Source of the DNA: Marinomonas aquiplantarum
GTDB lineage: Bacteria; Pseudomonadota; Gammaproteobacteria; Pseudomonadales; Marinomonadaceae
Reading direction: 5' to 3'
NCBI RefSeq assembly: GCF_003314975.1
Contig: NZ_QNRF01000001.1
Location: 496,001 to 560,000, forward strand
DNA length: 64,000 nt
A program made the position numbers and the translations under genes. This document shows, one piece after another, positions 18,054-26,875 of the stretch. The notes below the pieces were generated by a model. It was not told the DNA's origin, made no database searches, and worked only from the letters and a program-made list of their open reading frames with translations. How positions within the stretch are numbered: the stretch's first letter is position 1; every line of letters begins with the position of its first letter.

Positions 18054-18734
18054 CTACTGAGCCGCGCGAGTGGCCTCAACAAGGGCGATGACTTGTTCTT
18101 TGGTATTCACAAGGTGATCTCGCAAGCAGGCTGTTGCCCCTTCAATATCGCCCGCTTTGGCATAATCCAGCAACATTTGGTGGTCATGGCTGGCGCGGTC
18201 ACGATTATCCAGCTTATCAATGTGCATACTCACGTAACGGTTGGCCTGTAAGGTGACACGGTCGAGCAGACTTTCGGTCATATGACGGCCAGCGGCACAA
18301 TAAAGTAAACCATGGTATTTCGCGTTTAATGGCCCCCACTCGGCGACGTTTCCAGCATGATAGGAAGCTTTCATCTCTGCAAGAATGTCATCACATTCGG
18401 CAAACAGGGTGTCTGTCATATTAGGAATGGCTCGAGCAAACAAGTCCACTTCGAGTAACGTTCGCACATCGAAGATTTCGGCAATTTCTTCAATAGAATG
18501 TTTCGTCACCGTGGCCCCGCGGTTATTTTGAAATACCAATAAGCCCTCAGCATCCAAACGCTTGAGCGCTTCACGCACAGGCATACGCGACACATCATAT
18601 TCTTCCGCCAATAATTCTTGACGAATTAAAGCCCCTTCTTCTAATTCACCCGAGAGAATACGCTGACGTAAATCTGCCACTATGACATCCGGTAGACTTT
18701 GACGTACCACCGCTCTTTTTTGAGCCAATTTCAT
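18054..18734 (-). CDS. GntR-family (FCD) regulator of the hydroxyproline locus
   Basis: This 226-residue regulator has a winged-helix DNA-binding N terminus (LRQRILSGELEEGALIRQELLAEEYDVSRMPVREALKRLDAEGLL, about residues 22-66) and an all-helical FCD ligand domain. That domain contains the metal-binding histidine pattern in KYHGLLYCAAGRH and HDHQMLLDYAKAGD. FadR/VanR-type regulators bind short palindromes centred on TGGATACA-like cores, which matches the sites at 8983-9010 and 17902-17920. It sits at the end of the cluster next to the semialdehyde dehydrogenase gene on the same strand. The likely effector is a pathway intermediate. The family is firm; the regulon is inferred. Confidence 0.9.
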   Translation of the reverse strand: MKLAQKRAVVRQSLPDVIVADLRQRILSGELEEGALIRQELLAEEYDVSRMPVREALKRLDAEGLLVFQNNRGATVTKHSIEEIAEIFDVRTLLEVDLFARAIPNMTDTLFAECDDILAEMKASYHAGNVAEWGPLNAKYHGLLYCAAGRHMTESLLDRVTLQANRYVSMHIDKLDNRDRASHDHQMLLDYAKAGDIEGATACLRDHLVNTKEQVIALVEATRAAQ

Positions 18735-19087
18735 TACCTCATCTTTTTCATTCTAGCCATTATATCAATACAAGCAGCAGAGTAAGAGCTTGTGGATCAG
18801 ACGAAGCAAACCCTTGCCACATTGTATCAAACCTCGCCCTTAGGCAGTACGGTAATCTAATAATGTATTTTAACCAAGCTTACCAATGGCTGGTACAGAG
18901 CAATACCTCCTGATGAGTATTATGTTTGAATATCATCAAACAAAGCATTGATAGCTTCTCATTTTTCAACGCTTTGCCTTTGCCTACTATCGAGAACTAC
19001 AAGTAATCGATTGCAACTAGCAGTACCGTTTTTGTTATGGTTAGTTAGGTACTGAATTTTTCTCCACAGCCAAGTCTGGAGCTTATT
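18735..19087. other. Intergenic region between the GntR gene and gabD
   Basis: No gene is seen in these 353 bases between divergent genes. They hold ATTGTATCAAAC at 18821-18832 and TAATGTATTTT at 18861-18871. Both are partial matches to the operators of the hydroxyproline locus, so the GntR protein may regulate itself. A separate inverted repeat, TGTTTGA (18923-18929) and TCAAACA (18936-18942), could be a binding site for gabD control. None is strong on its own. Confidence 0.35.
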
Positions 19088-20554
19088 ATGAATGTCACAC
19101 TTTCTCAGCCTGAATTGTTGAAAAGCCACTCTTACGTTGGTGGTGAATGGATTGCGGCCAAATCTGGAAATACTTTTGCTATTACCAACCCTGCCAATGG
19201 CGAGCACATTATTGATGTAGCGGACCTTGGAGCAGAGGAAACCACTCAAGCCGTGGAAGCGGCTGAAAAAGCGCAAAAAGCATGGCAAGCACTGACGGCC
19301 AAAGAACGCGCTACGTTATTGCGCCGTTGGAATCAGTTGATTCTGGACAATCAAGATGATCTCGCCAAGTTGATGACCCTAGAACAAGGTAAACCTTTTG
19401 CCGAAGCCAAAGGGGAAGTGGCTTATGGTGCGTCTTTTATTGATTGGTTTGCGGATGAAGCTCGTCGTCTATACGGTGATGTGATTCCTACTTTCGCGAA
19501 CGATCGTCGTGTCCTTACCATCAAACAAGGCATCGGCGTTGTGGCAGCGATTACCCCTTGGAACTTCCCAATTGCCATGATTACCCGTAAAGCCGGCCCA
19601 GCGTTGGCAGCAGGTTGTACCATTGTCATCAAACCGTCTGACGAGACTCCTTTGTGCGCCCTTGCTCTAGCAGAGTTAGCTCATCAAGCAGGTATTCCAG
19701 CTGGCGTACTGAACGTTGTTGTGGGCAAAAATGCCAAAGACATTGGTGGTGTACTAACAGGTAACCCCATTGTCCGTAAGTTAAGTTTCACAGGCTCAAC
19801 GCCGGTAGGGAAGTTGCTACTGTCACAATGTGCGCAAACCGTGAAACGCACCTCTATGGAATTAGGCGGAAACGCACCTTTCATCGTCTTTGATGATGCA
19901 GATCTAGACGCGGCAGTGGAAGGGGCGATTAACTCTAAATATCGCAATGCTGGTCAAACCTGTGTGTGTGCAAACCGCATTCTTGTGCAAGAAGGCGTAT
20001 ACGATGCTTTCGCTGAAAAGCTAGCTCAACGTGTTTCTGGCTTTAAGACAGGTGATGGCTTCGCAGAAGGCGTCAACATTGGTCCTCTTATTAATGGCGC
20101 AGCCATCAGCAAAGTCGAGCAATTGGTTGAGGACGCTGTCTCAAAAGGTGCTAAAGCCCTTATTGGTGGCGGTGTCGCGCAAGGTGCTGGGGCGCAATTC
20201 TTTGAGCCTACAGTACTTACTGGCGTGACCGAAGCAATGGACATTTTCTCCAATGAAATCTTTGGCCCTGTTGCGCCGTTGTTTAAGTTCAAAACCGAAG
20301 AAGAAGCCGTTGCCATGGCTAACAATACCCCATTTGGCTTGGCATCTTATTTCTATTCCCAAAATTTAGGTCGTATCTGGCGTGTTTCTGAAGCATTGGA
20401 ATACGGCATGGTTGGCATCAACGAAGGCTTGATCTCCAGTGAAGTTGCGCCATTTGGTGGTGTGAAAGAGTCCGGAAGTGGCCGTGAAGGTTCTAAATAC
20501 GGTATCGATGAATACGTTGAAACCAAGTATTTATGCATGGGTGGCTTAGCCTAA
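19088..20554 (+). CDS. gabD: Succinate semialdehyde dehydrogenase
   Basis: GabD oxidises succinate semialdehyde to succinate with NAD(P)+, the second step of GABA use. The 488-residue length is normal. Motifs seen are ITPWNFPIAMITRKAGPALAAGC (cofactor fold), FTGSTPVGK, the glutamate in MELGGNAPFIVFDDAD, the catalytic cysteine in NAGQTCVCANR and FGPVAPLFKF near the C terminus. ATG 19088 has TGGAG about 7 bases upstream. gabT follows 101 bases downstream on the same strand. The pairing with gabT makes the GABA role very likely, although 5-oxovalerate is an alternative substrate. Confidence 0.95.
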   Translation: MNVTLSQPELLKSHSYVGGEWIAAKSGNTFAITNPANGEHIIDVADLGAEETTQAVEAAEKAQKAWQALTAKERATLLRRWNQLILDNQDDLAKLMTLEQGKPFAEAKGEVAYGASFIDWFADEARRLYGDVIPTFANDRRVLTIKQGIGVVAAITPWNFPIAMITRKAGPALAAGCTIVIKPSDETPLCALALAELAHQAGIPAGVLNVVVGKNAKDIGGVLTGNPIVRKLSFTGSTPVGKLLLSQCAQTVKRTSMELGGNAPFIVFDDADLDAAVEGAINSKYRNAGQTCVCANRILVQEGVYDAFAEKLAQRVSGFKTGDGFAEGVNIGPLINGAAISKVEQLVEDAVSKGAKALIGGGVAQGAGAQFFEPTVLTGVTEAMDIFSNEIFGPVAPLFKFKTEEEAVAMANNTPFGLASYFYSQNLGRIWRVSEALEYGMVGINEGLISSEVAPFGGVKESGSGREGSKYGIDEYVETKYLCMGGLA

Positions 20555-20655
20555 ATAAGTACCTGAGCCATTAGGCTCAATCAGTAGATTTAATGACAAA
20601 AAAGCCAGACTGAGTTGCTGGCTGGTATAACTCTTTCATAGCTAAGGTAACGTAA

Positions 20656-21933
20656 ATGAAAAACGCTGATTTACAAAAACGCAAAGAAGTGGCCATTGCT
20701 CGTGGTCAAGGCAACATGGCTCCTCTGTACGTTGACCGTGCAGTGAATGCGGAAATTTGGGACGTGGAAGGTAAGCGTCACATTGATTTTGGTGCGGGGA
20801 TTGCGGTGGTCAATACAGGTCACAATCATCCTAAAGTGAAAGCCGCTGTGCAAGCACAGCTAGAGCGCTTCACACACACTTGCGTTATGGTTAGCCCTTA
20901 TGAATCAGCGGTTGAGCTGGCGGAGAAACTTAATGCGGCGGCCCCTGGCGACACACCTAAGAAATCCATCTTTGTGACAACGGGTGCAGAAGCAGTTGAA
21001 AACTGTGTGAAGATTGCTCGTGCTCATACTGGCCGTCCAGGCATTATCGCGTTCAACGGTGGTTTCCACGGTCGTACCAATATGACCATGGGACTAACAG
21101 GTAAAGTAAACCCTTACAAAATTGGCTTTGGTCCATTCCCAAGCGATATTTTCCATGTCCCTTTCCCGAATGACTACTTAGGCATTACAGAAGAACAAGC
21201 ACTTGCTGACCTGCAAATGCGCTTCACTTGTGACATTGAACCTTCTCGCGTTGCGGCTATTATCATTGAGCCAGTGCAAGGTGAAGGGGGTTTCTACATG
21301 GCGTCTGCCAGCTTCCTACAGAAGCTTCGTGCTTTGTGTGATGAACACGGCATTTTGTTGATCCTTGATGAAATCCAAGCGGGTTTTGCTCGTACTGGTA
21401 CTATGTTCTGCCACGAACAAGCAGGCATTGAAGCGGATCTAATGACAGCGGCGAAAGGCATCGCTGGCGGTTTCCCAATTGCTGCTGTTGTTGGTAAAGC
21501 CGACATCATGGACGCTCCAATTCCCGGTGGTTTGGGCGGTACGTACGGTGGTTCTCCAGTGGGTTGTGCAGCAGGCCTTGCGGTATTTGATGTCATCGAA
21601 GAAGAGAAACTGTGTGAACGTGCTGTGCAAGTGGGTGACCACTTTGTCAAACACCTAACTGAAATGCAGCAAGCCTACCCGAACATCATTGGTGATGTGC
21701 GTAATGCCGGCGCTATGATCGCGGTAGAATTCGTTCACGATGGCGATGTAAACAAGCCATACCCAGAGTTAGCGAAACAATTGTCAGCGAAAGCTGCTGA
21801 AAACGGTTTAGTACTTCTGTCTTGTGGTATTCGCGGTAACGTTATTCGTTTCCTACCAGCCTTAACCATTGAGATGGACATCATTGATGAAGGTATGGAA
21901 ATCTTCAAGCGCTGCTTCAAAGAGCTTGTTTAA
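20656..21933 (+). CDS. gabT: 4-aminobutyrate aminotransferase
   Basis: This 425-residue class III PLP-dependent aminotransferase moves the amino group of GABA to 2-oxoglutarate, giving succinate semialdehyde for GabD. Typical segments are VDRAVNAEIWDVEGKRHIDFGAGIAV, the FVTTGAEAVENCVKIARAHTGR PLP pocket, AFNGGFHGRT, the DEIQAGFARTG aspartate motif, and the PLP lysine in TAAKGIAGGFPIAAV. The ribosome site AAGGTAAC precedes the ATG by about 5 bases. The 101-base gap after gabD contains two short stem-loops (TGAGCC/GGCTCA at 20564-20579 and one around 20602-20620) that could modulate the gabD:gabT ratio. An intrinsic terminator follows the gene. Confidence 0.95.
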   Translation: MKNADLQKRKEVAIARGQGNMAPLYVDRAVNAEIWDVEGKRHIDFGAGIAVVNTGHNHPKVKAAVQAQLERFTHTCVMVSPYESAVELAEKLNAAAPGDTPKKSIFVTTGAEAVENCVKIARAHTGRPGIIAFNGGFHGRTNMTMGLTGKVNPYKIGFGPFPSDIFHVPFPNDYLGITEEQALADLQMRFTCDIEPSRVAAIIIEPVQGEGGFYMASASFLQKLRALCDEHGILLILDEIQAGFARTGTMFCHEQAGIEADLMTAAKGIAGGFPIAAVVGKADIMDAPIPGGLGGTYGGSPVGCAAGLAVFDVIEEEKLCERAVQVGDHFVKHLTEMQQAYPNIIGDVRNAGAMIAVEFVHDGDVNKPYPELAKQLSAKAAENGLVLLSCGIRGNVIRFLPALTIEMDIIDEGMEIFKRCFKELV

Positions 21934-21990
21934 CGACCTTCTTAACGGTCTTCCGTTCAGCTTGTCCTTTTTAAGGTAACAAGCCTCTAA

Positions 21991-22018
21991 GCCACTTACT
22001 CTGTAAGTGGCTTTTTTT
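21991..22018 (+). terminator. Intrinsic terminator of gabDT
   Basis: GCCACTTAC (21991-21999) pairs with GTAAGTGGC (22003-22011) and is followed by seven T residues. It lies 60 bases after gabT. Confidence 0.9.
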
Positions 22019-22032
22019 ATGTCTCAGGGAGA

Positions 22033-22227
22033 CTATAAATGATCACGTTTATCGTATGAATCATAAGGCGGAAGACCCAAATCCTTTCTTAAATATTCAG
22101 GTAAATTACGGCTCTCTAAATGCACTTCACGTAATTCTTCGCGTCTTTTTCTTTCCTCTTTTTTCGCTTTTAACTTATTGTTTAAGTTTAATATTTTCTG
22201 GTTTAGCCACAACAATAATGCCCACAT
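22033..22227 (-). CDS. Small basic protein, DUF1127-like C-terminal motif
   Basis: This 64-residue protein has a hydrophobic start (MWALLLWLNQKILNLN), a highly charged Lys/Glu/Arg helix (about 18-34) and the tail RNLPEYLRKDLGLPPYDSYDKRD. The tail is reminiscent of the arginine/leucine-rich YjiS/DUF1127 proteins (LRDIGL motif). The resemblance is partial. A near-perfect Shine-Dalgarno (AGGAGGTG, 6 bases before the ATG) makes it very likely to be translated. It sits between the gabDT terminator and a divergent LysR gene. The function is unknown; DUF1127 relatives affect RNA or phosphate/arginine metabolism, but that is not shown here. Confidence 0.65.
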   Translation of the reverse strand: MWALLLWLNQKILNLNNKLKAKKEERKRREELREVHLESRNLPEYLRKDLGLPPYDSYDKRDHL

Positions 22228-22332
22228 GCTCTCACCTCCTGTTGAATTATTACTTTATTCTGGTGGTAAAAGCGGGTAAAAACGAATGTTATATTCTTAC
22301 GGTAAAGATTAGAAAATCTTATGGAAAAGCCT

Positions 22333-23232
22333 ATGAGCCACAGAGTGACGCACCTCAAAGCCAGTCATTATTTCTCCGTTGCTAGCCAGACCTTAAGCTA
22401 CACCAAAGCGGCAGAACAACTGAATGTCTCTCAAGCAGCGGTTAGCCAACAAATTCGCTTATTAGAAGAGTATCTGGGCGTGTCTTTATTTTATCGAGTT
22501 GGGCGAGAAATGCGTCTTACGGTACATGGCCAAGAGTTGGCGCTTCATCTAACACAAGCTTTCGAACACGTAAGTAAAGGCTTGGAAAGCGTCAAACTCG
22601 AACCACTGGAAGGTACCTTGCGGGTATCCGGTTTACAAAGTTTCGTGTCGCTTTGTTTGATGCCTAAATTATGGCGATTTTCTGATCTGTACCCTGGAGT
22701 GAATGTGAAACTGTTTTCTTCTGACGAAAGGGAAGACATCCACTCAGGTAAAGTGGATGTCATTATCGATAATCATAAGAATACAGACAGCAATGCTGAG
22801 CAAGCGTTACTCCTATCTTCCGAAGTCATCCCTGTGTTTTCACCCGCCTTAGCAAAGAGAATCGGTGTGCAGCAGCCAACCGATTTACTGCGTTGCTGGC
22901 TCATTCAAGTGGACTTACCTCAGTATCGTTGGCGTACTTGGTTCAATGAACAACAGATTTCCGCTCTCAACAGTGACAACTTACTGTGGGCAGAAGTCAC
23001 CTCTTGGTATATGGGCATTAGTGCGGTTAAAGCCGGCCATGGCGTATTTTTGTGCCCTAGGTTTATGGTACAAAAAGAATTAGATGAAGGCTCTTTGTTA
23101 CAGGCTTACCCTAAAGCACTTAACACGCCCATTGAATTCTATTTATGCTACGCCAAAAGCTCACCACGGAAAAAAAGAATACAGTCTTTTGTTGATTGGC
23201 TATTGGCAATAGACAACCAATGCGGCTGTTAA
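22333..23232 (+). CDS. LysR-family regulator, GcvA-like
   Basis: This 299-residue transcription factor has an N-terminal helix-turn-helix (FSVASQTLSYTKAAEQLNVSQAAVSQQIRLLEEYLG, about residues 14-49) and a periplasmic-binding-like effector domain. I start at the second ATG, 22333 (MSHRVTHLK). It has GGAA 6 bases upstream and aligns with the start of GcvA-type proteins; ATG 22321 is the alternative. It lies downstream of gabDT and divergent from the small basic gene, so control of either is possible. No operator pattern was recognised. The target is unknown. Confidence 0.85.
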   Translation: MSHRVTHLKASHYFSVASQTLSYTKAAEQLNVSQAAVSQQIRLLEEYLGVSLFYRVGREMRLTVHGQELALHLTQAFEHVSKGLESVKLEPLEGTLRVSGLQSFVSLCLMPKLWRFSDLYPGVNVKLFSSDEREDIHSGKVDVIIDNHKNTDSNAEQALLLSSEVIPVFSPALAKRIGVQQPTDLLRCWLIQVDLPQYRWRTWFNEQQISALNSDNLLWAEVTSWYMGISAVKAGHGVFLCPRFMVQKELDEGSLLQAYPKALNTPIEFYLCYAKSSPRKKRIQSFVDWLLAIDNQCGC

Positions 23233-23257
23233 GACAAGTATTCCCGCTATCTTAGCT

Positions 23258-24196
23258 TCAATAAGGCGCGACGATGAGTTCTTCTACCGTCTGATGTAAT
23301 ACTCGAAGGAATAACTCACGAGGTTTATTCGGCTGAGTGGTTTTCTTACAAATCACGGCGACCCCCAAAGTATAGGACTTACTGTTGGGTGCAACCGCAA
23401 GGATATCGCCTCTATCCACATAAGGTTGGGCGTATTGTTCCGGCAAAAAGCCTATGTATTGACCTGATAAAATGAGTGCTAAGCGACTATCGTAAAAGTA
23501 AGATATGGCGGTGAGATTCATGTGTGAAATTTGTTCACTCACGGCTTCATGAGGTTTTAAACCAGCATGAGTTGCAGGATAAATGTCGGCTTGCTCTACT
23601 TGTTCAGCTTCAGACAAACTCGCTAGCGGATGGTGCTTACCGCAATACAGATAGCAGTCGTCGCTGTACAAATGTACGTAATCCAGACCATCTAATTTGC
23701 GATGATAAGGAATAAAACCAATATCAGCTTCATCGTTTAGTATCATTCTCTCTATATTCGACATGGATGATACATTAGTGGTAATGGATACCTCTGGGGC
23801 ATCACTGACGAAACGTTGAATTAACTCCGGGAAGTGACTACGCGGATCCAAGCTCACTTTATCTGATAAGGCGAGTCTTAGCTGACCTGTCAAACTGGCA
23901 TTGAGATTATTCACTGTGGTTCGGAACGCATCCAGAGACTCCAGTAGCTTTTCCGTCATCTCATAAATAATGATGCCTTCTTCGGTCAGGGAAAATCCCC
24001 CTCGGCCACGTTTGCACAAGACTAAGTTCAAGCGCGCTTCTAGGTTCGAAATATGCAAGCTGATGGTTGAACGACCAATGTTTAATGAAGTTTCCGCTGC
24101 TGAAAAGCCGCCACAGTCCACTACCGTCTTGAATACTTTAAGCTGTTTGATTTCATAATCACCAACTTGTCCTAGTGAATAGTTTTTTGCGCTCAT
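23258..24196 (-). CDS. LysR-family transcriptional regulator
   Basis: This 312-residue protein has a LysR-type helix-turn-helix (FKTVVDCGGFSAAETSLNIGRSTISLHISNLEARLN, about residues 22-57) followed by a LysR substrate domain (QLRLALSDKV, DIGFIPYHRKLDGLDYVHLY, GQYIGFLPEQYAQPYVDRGDI). It converges on the GcvA-like gene and faces the leader of the chemoreceptor gene 390 bases away. GAGGCAGAG precedes the start. The fold is close to regulators of cyclic-ether or amine catabolism, but I cannot assign a target. Confidence 0.88.
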   Translation of the reverse strand: MSAKNYSLGQVGDYEIKQLKVFKTVVDCGGFSAAETSLNIGRSTISLHISNLEARLNLVLCKRGRGGFSLTEEGIIIYEMTEKLLESLDAFRTTVNNLNASLTGQLRLALSDKVSLDPRSHFPELIQRFVSDAPEVSITTNVSSMSNIERMILNDEADIGFIPYHRKLDGLDYVHLYSDDCYLYCGKHHPLASLSEAEQVEQADIYPATHAGLKPHEAVSEQISHMNLTAISYFYDSRLALILSGQYIGFLPEQYAQPYVDRGDILAVAPNSKSYTLGVAVICKKTTQPNKPRELFLRVLHQTVEELIVAPY

Positions 24197-24366
24197 CTCT
24201 GCCTCATTCGCCTTCGTGATTCATTATTATGAGTCAATTATCCTTCTTCTGACCTTAACAGGGTAGACACTGACATCCCTTATTCTTTGCTATTTTAACA
24301 ACTAAGTTCGTTGATCCTCTAACTTTACATTGATTGATCCTGCTTTCATCAGGCTTAGGGCTTGAT

Positions 24367-24540
24367 TAAGGTAATACAGGTCAAACACGCTCATGATCTC
24401 AATGATCTGATTACTGGCGAAGTAAAGTGTTTGCTCGGTTATACCTTAGAAATGGACTCTTGCCTATCGCATCTTTCATTTCGACCTTCCAGACTATTTA
24501 TTTTGGCCTGTCTATCTATTTTAGGTAGGCGGGCTTTTTT
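24367..24540 (+). promoter_or_regulatory. Riboswitch-like leader with attenuator upstream of the chemoreceptor gene
   Basis: The gap 24197-24586 contains a well-ordered RNA-like element. P1 is TAAGGTA (24367-24373) with TACCTTA (24442-24448). P2 is CAAACAC (24382-24388) with GTGTTTG (24427-24433). Inside are two small hairpins, GATC-TCAAT-GATC (24395-24407) and TTACT-GGCGA-AGTAA (24411-24425). An intrinsic terminator follows: GCCTGTCTATC (24506-24516) pairs fully, with wobbles, to GGTAGGCGGGC (24524-24534), then six T. GCCTATC at 24462-24468 can pair instead with GGTAGGC (24524-24530), a possible anti-terminator. It does not match a riboswitch class I know. A stand-alone small RNA ending at this terminator is the alternative. 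Confidence 0.55.
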
Positions 24541-24586
24541 AATTGAACAAATAGCCTTTTGAAAAAGCGATTCTAGGGAGCTTAAT

Positions 24587-26476
24587 ATGTCGATCGCGTT
24601 GTCCGTACGTCAGAAACTCATCGCCATAGTGATCATGGTATCTATCGGCTATGGTGGTTTTGGGGCCTATGCTATTTATAACTTGTCGAAAATGTCGAGC
24701 GCCGCAGACGATGCCAGTCAATTAAGCGCTCTGACCACTCAAGTTAAGAACATTGAAGTGGCACTGTTGAAATTTGAACGCACCATGTCGAGAGTAACAC
24801 CGAATAACTTACCCCAAGTTCGTAATACTCTCGCCTCTATTCAGCAAAACACGGCAACCGGATTTGATATTGAAGCGGACCTCGTCGGAGAGCGTGGTAC
24901 AAACTACCTAAATCAAAGCCAAGCCATTTTACCAAAGTATATTGAGACGTTAGGCCAGCAACTCACACAATTAGAAGCCTTAGGATTGGATGAAGACTCT
25001 GGGGCGTTGCGAGAGCTGAATCAATCCGCACAGGTTTTAGAAGAGCAATTCAGTACTCTAGCGAGCTTTGCCGCTAGTTTTAAAGAAGTTCGTAATCAGG
25101 AAAAGAACTTTCTAGCTTATCGAGATGAAGATCATAGAAGCAGCTTGTTTGAGGCCATTAACCAACTAAAAAATAATGTTAATAACATAGGTTTTGGGGA
25201 TGTTTTTAACCCATTTATTAAAACTTATGAAGACGCCTTAACTCCCGTTATTCAACGTGCCATGGCCATTGAGTCTCAACAAGTCACACTGGCTAAATTA
25301 AGTCATGACTTTACCGAGTCGATGGATCAAAGCGCGGACTATTTACAGGGCACGCTACTGTTGCAAGCTCAGCAACGCTCCAAACAGACAGCGCAACAAG
25401 CACGTAACTCTTTAATCATTGCTTGCTTGTTACTGACAGCCTGTATTGGCTTTGTGTTGATTGGCGTCATGCGCTCATTAAATCAGAACCTGTCTTCTGT
25501 ATTAAGCGTGTTGAAACAAGTCGCACATGGTAAATTGACCTCGCAACGCTTTCAGGCGAAAACCAATAAGCCAGATGAATTCCAGCAACTTTCCATCGCC
25601 TCTTACCAAATGTCGAATGAGTTACATCAATTAGTGGGCCATTCACTGTCCAGTAATCAGCACCTCATTGTCACCGCCGATGAGTTAGATGCTGGCATTC
25701 AAACCATCGTCACCGGCAGTCAACGTATTCGTGATCGAAGCCATACTTTAGCCGCCTCGACGGAAGAGATTTCGGCCACAGCCGACACCGTCCGTAATAT
25801 GACGCAAGCAGTCGAAAGTGGCGCTCAACTGGCCTATGAATCGGCTAGCCAAGGTGCGAAGACAATGGAGCAAGCCATGACCAGCATTGGTGATGTAGCA
25901 GACTCTATACAGCAAACCAATAACCGAGTTGATCGACTGGGCGCGTTATCAAAAGAAATTGATGTAGTGATTGAGCTAATCGTCGGTGTCGCTGAGCAAA
26001 CCAGCTTGCTCGCCCTTAATGCCGCTATTGAAGCCGCCAGAGCTGGTGAGGCCGGTCGCGGGTTTGCCGTGGTAGCGGATGAAGTCAAAGCCCTGTCGGA
26101 ACAAACGGTTAAAGCCTCAGGAGACATCACCAGCAAGGTAGAAAACATTCAGCGAGAGACACAAGCTGTCATCGAAGCCATGGTTCAAAGCTTGTCCAAA
26201 GTTGAGCAGAGTCGGAATCAAGGTGAGAACGCGGTCACCACCATACATCAGATTGAGAAAAATACCTTAGACGCCATGAAAAACAGCCAAGAAATCAGCC
26301 AAGCGATTCAAGAAGTGGCGTTAACCACCACACAAATGGCACAAGACATGGATATCATCGCCCAAGAGATCAAAGAAAATCACTTTGCCACAGAATCCAT
26401 TCAATCTGCTAACGATAATATTCACCAACAAACAAAACAATTGGCGAAACAAATCCAGGGGTTTGAGCTGTCTTAA
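24587..26476 (+). CDS. Methyl-accepting chemotaxis protein with large helical sensor domain
   Basis: This 629-residue inner-membrane chemoreceptor has transmembrane helix 1 at about residues 11-33. A helical periplasmic domain of about 240 residues follows, in size and coiled character like the helical bimodular (HBM) sensors that bind TCA intermediates or aromatic acids. TM2 is about 274-296, then a HAMP linker and a signalling domain. The conserved hairpin tip is [37 protein letters not shown]. No CheR-docking pentapeptide is seen at the C terminus (QIQGFELS). Translation starts at ATG 24587 with AGGGAG 8 bases upstream. It lies 46 bases after an intrinsic terminator, suggesting leader control. 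The ligand is unknown. Confidence 0.92.
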   Translation: MSIALSVRQKLIAIVIMVSIGYGGFGAYAIYNLSKMSSAADDASQLSALTTQVKNIEVALLKFERTMSRVTPNNLPQVRNTLASIQQNTATGFDIEADLVGERGTNYLNQSQAILPKYIETLGQQLTQLEALGLDEDSGALRELNQSAQVLEEQFSTLASFAASFKEVRNQEKNFLAYRDEDHRSSLFEAINQLKNNVNNIGFGDVFNPFIKTYEDALTPVIQRAMAIESQQVTLAKLSHDFTESMDQSADYLQGTLLLQAQQRSKQTAQQARNSLIIACLLLTACIGFVLIGVMRSLNQNLSSVLSVLKQVAHGKLTSQRFQAKTNKPDEFQQLSIASYQMSNELHQLVGHSLSSNQHLIVTADELDAGIQTIVTGSQRIRDRSHTLAASTEEISATADTVRNMTQAVESGAQLAYESASQGAKTMEQAMTSIGDVADSIQQTNNRVDRLGALSKEIDVVIELIVGVAEQTSLLALNAAIEAARAGEAGRGFAVVADEVKALSEQTVKASGDITSKVENIQRETQAVIEAMVQSLSKVEQSRNQGENAVTTIHQIEKNTLDAMKNSQEISQAIQEVALTTTQMAQDMDIIAQEIKENHFATESIQSANDNIHQQTKQLAKQIQGFELS

Positions 26477-26654
26477 TGGGCTTAAATGATTGAATCTCAA
26501 AAGCTAATCACTCAACAAGCACCAATTTGGGGCAATAATACATCGAAACGATTGGCTCGCTATTCGTCTTGAAATTTGCAAAAAATATGCAGACTTTTCA
26601 ATGCGATAGAATAGATTTACTCATGTTATTATTGACTTAAAATAAATCTTATTT

Positions 26655-26698
26655 TGCACCATATTGATGCACAATGGCATCTTTGTGGTGCAGTTTTT
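26655..26698 (+). other. Nested stem-loop with T tract, in a 399-base gap
   Basis: The gap 26477-26875 has no gene. It contains an unusually regular structure: outer arms TGCACCA (26655-26661) and TGGTGCA (26686-26692), inner arms GATGC (26666-26670) and GCATC (26677-26681), with symmetric four-base internal loops and then GTTTTT. This could be the terminator of the chemoreceptor transcript (about 180 bases after its stop), the 3-prime end of a small RNA, or an operator of the TRAP transporter genes downstream. Confidence 0.5.
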
Positions 26699-26875
26699 CA
26701 TATAGTTAACTGATTTTAAAAGGCTTTTTAATTTTCCAATAGTTTGATGATGGCAAAACTTTAGATGGATTTTGTATGCTTTAACGCCTGTTGGCTTTTT
26801 GAAAGTATCCAATACAAGTTGTCACAACATCTGGTTGATGACCTTTTTCTGCAAACTTTGTTTATGAGGTAGTTC

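Noticed and set aside
24362..24448. Known c-di-GMP (GEMM) or purine riboswitch before the chemoreceptor gene
   Set aside because: The conserved nucleotides of those classes are not present; only generic stems are seen, so no class is named.
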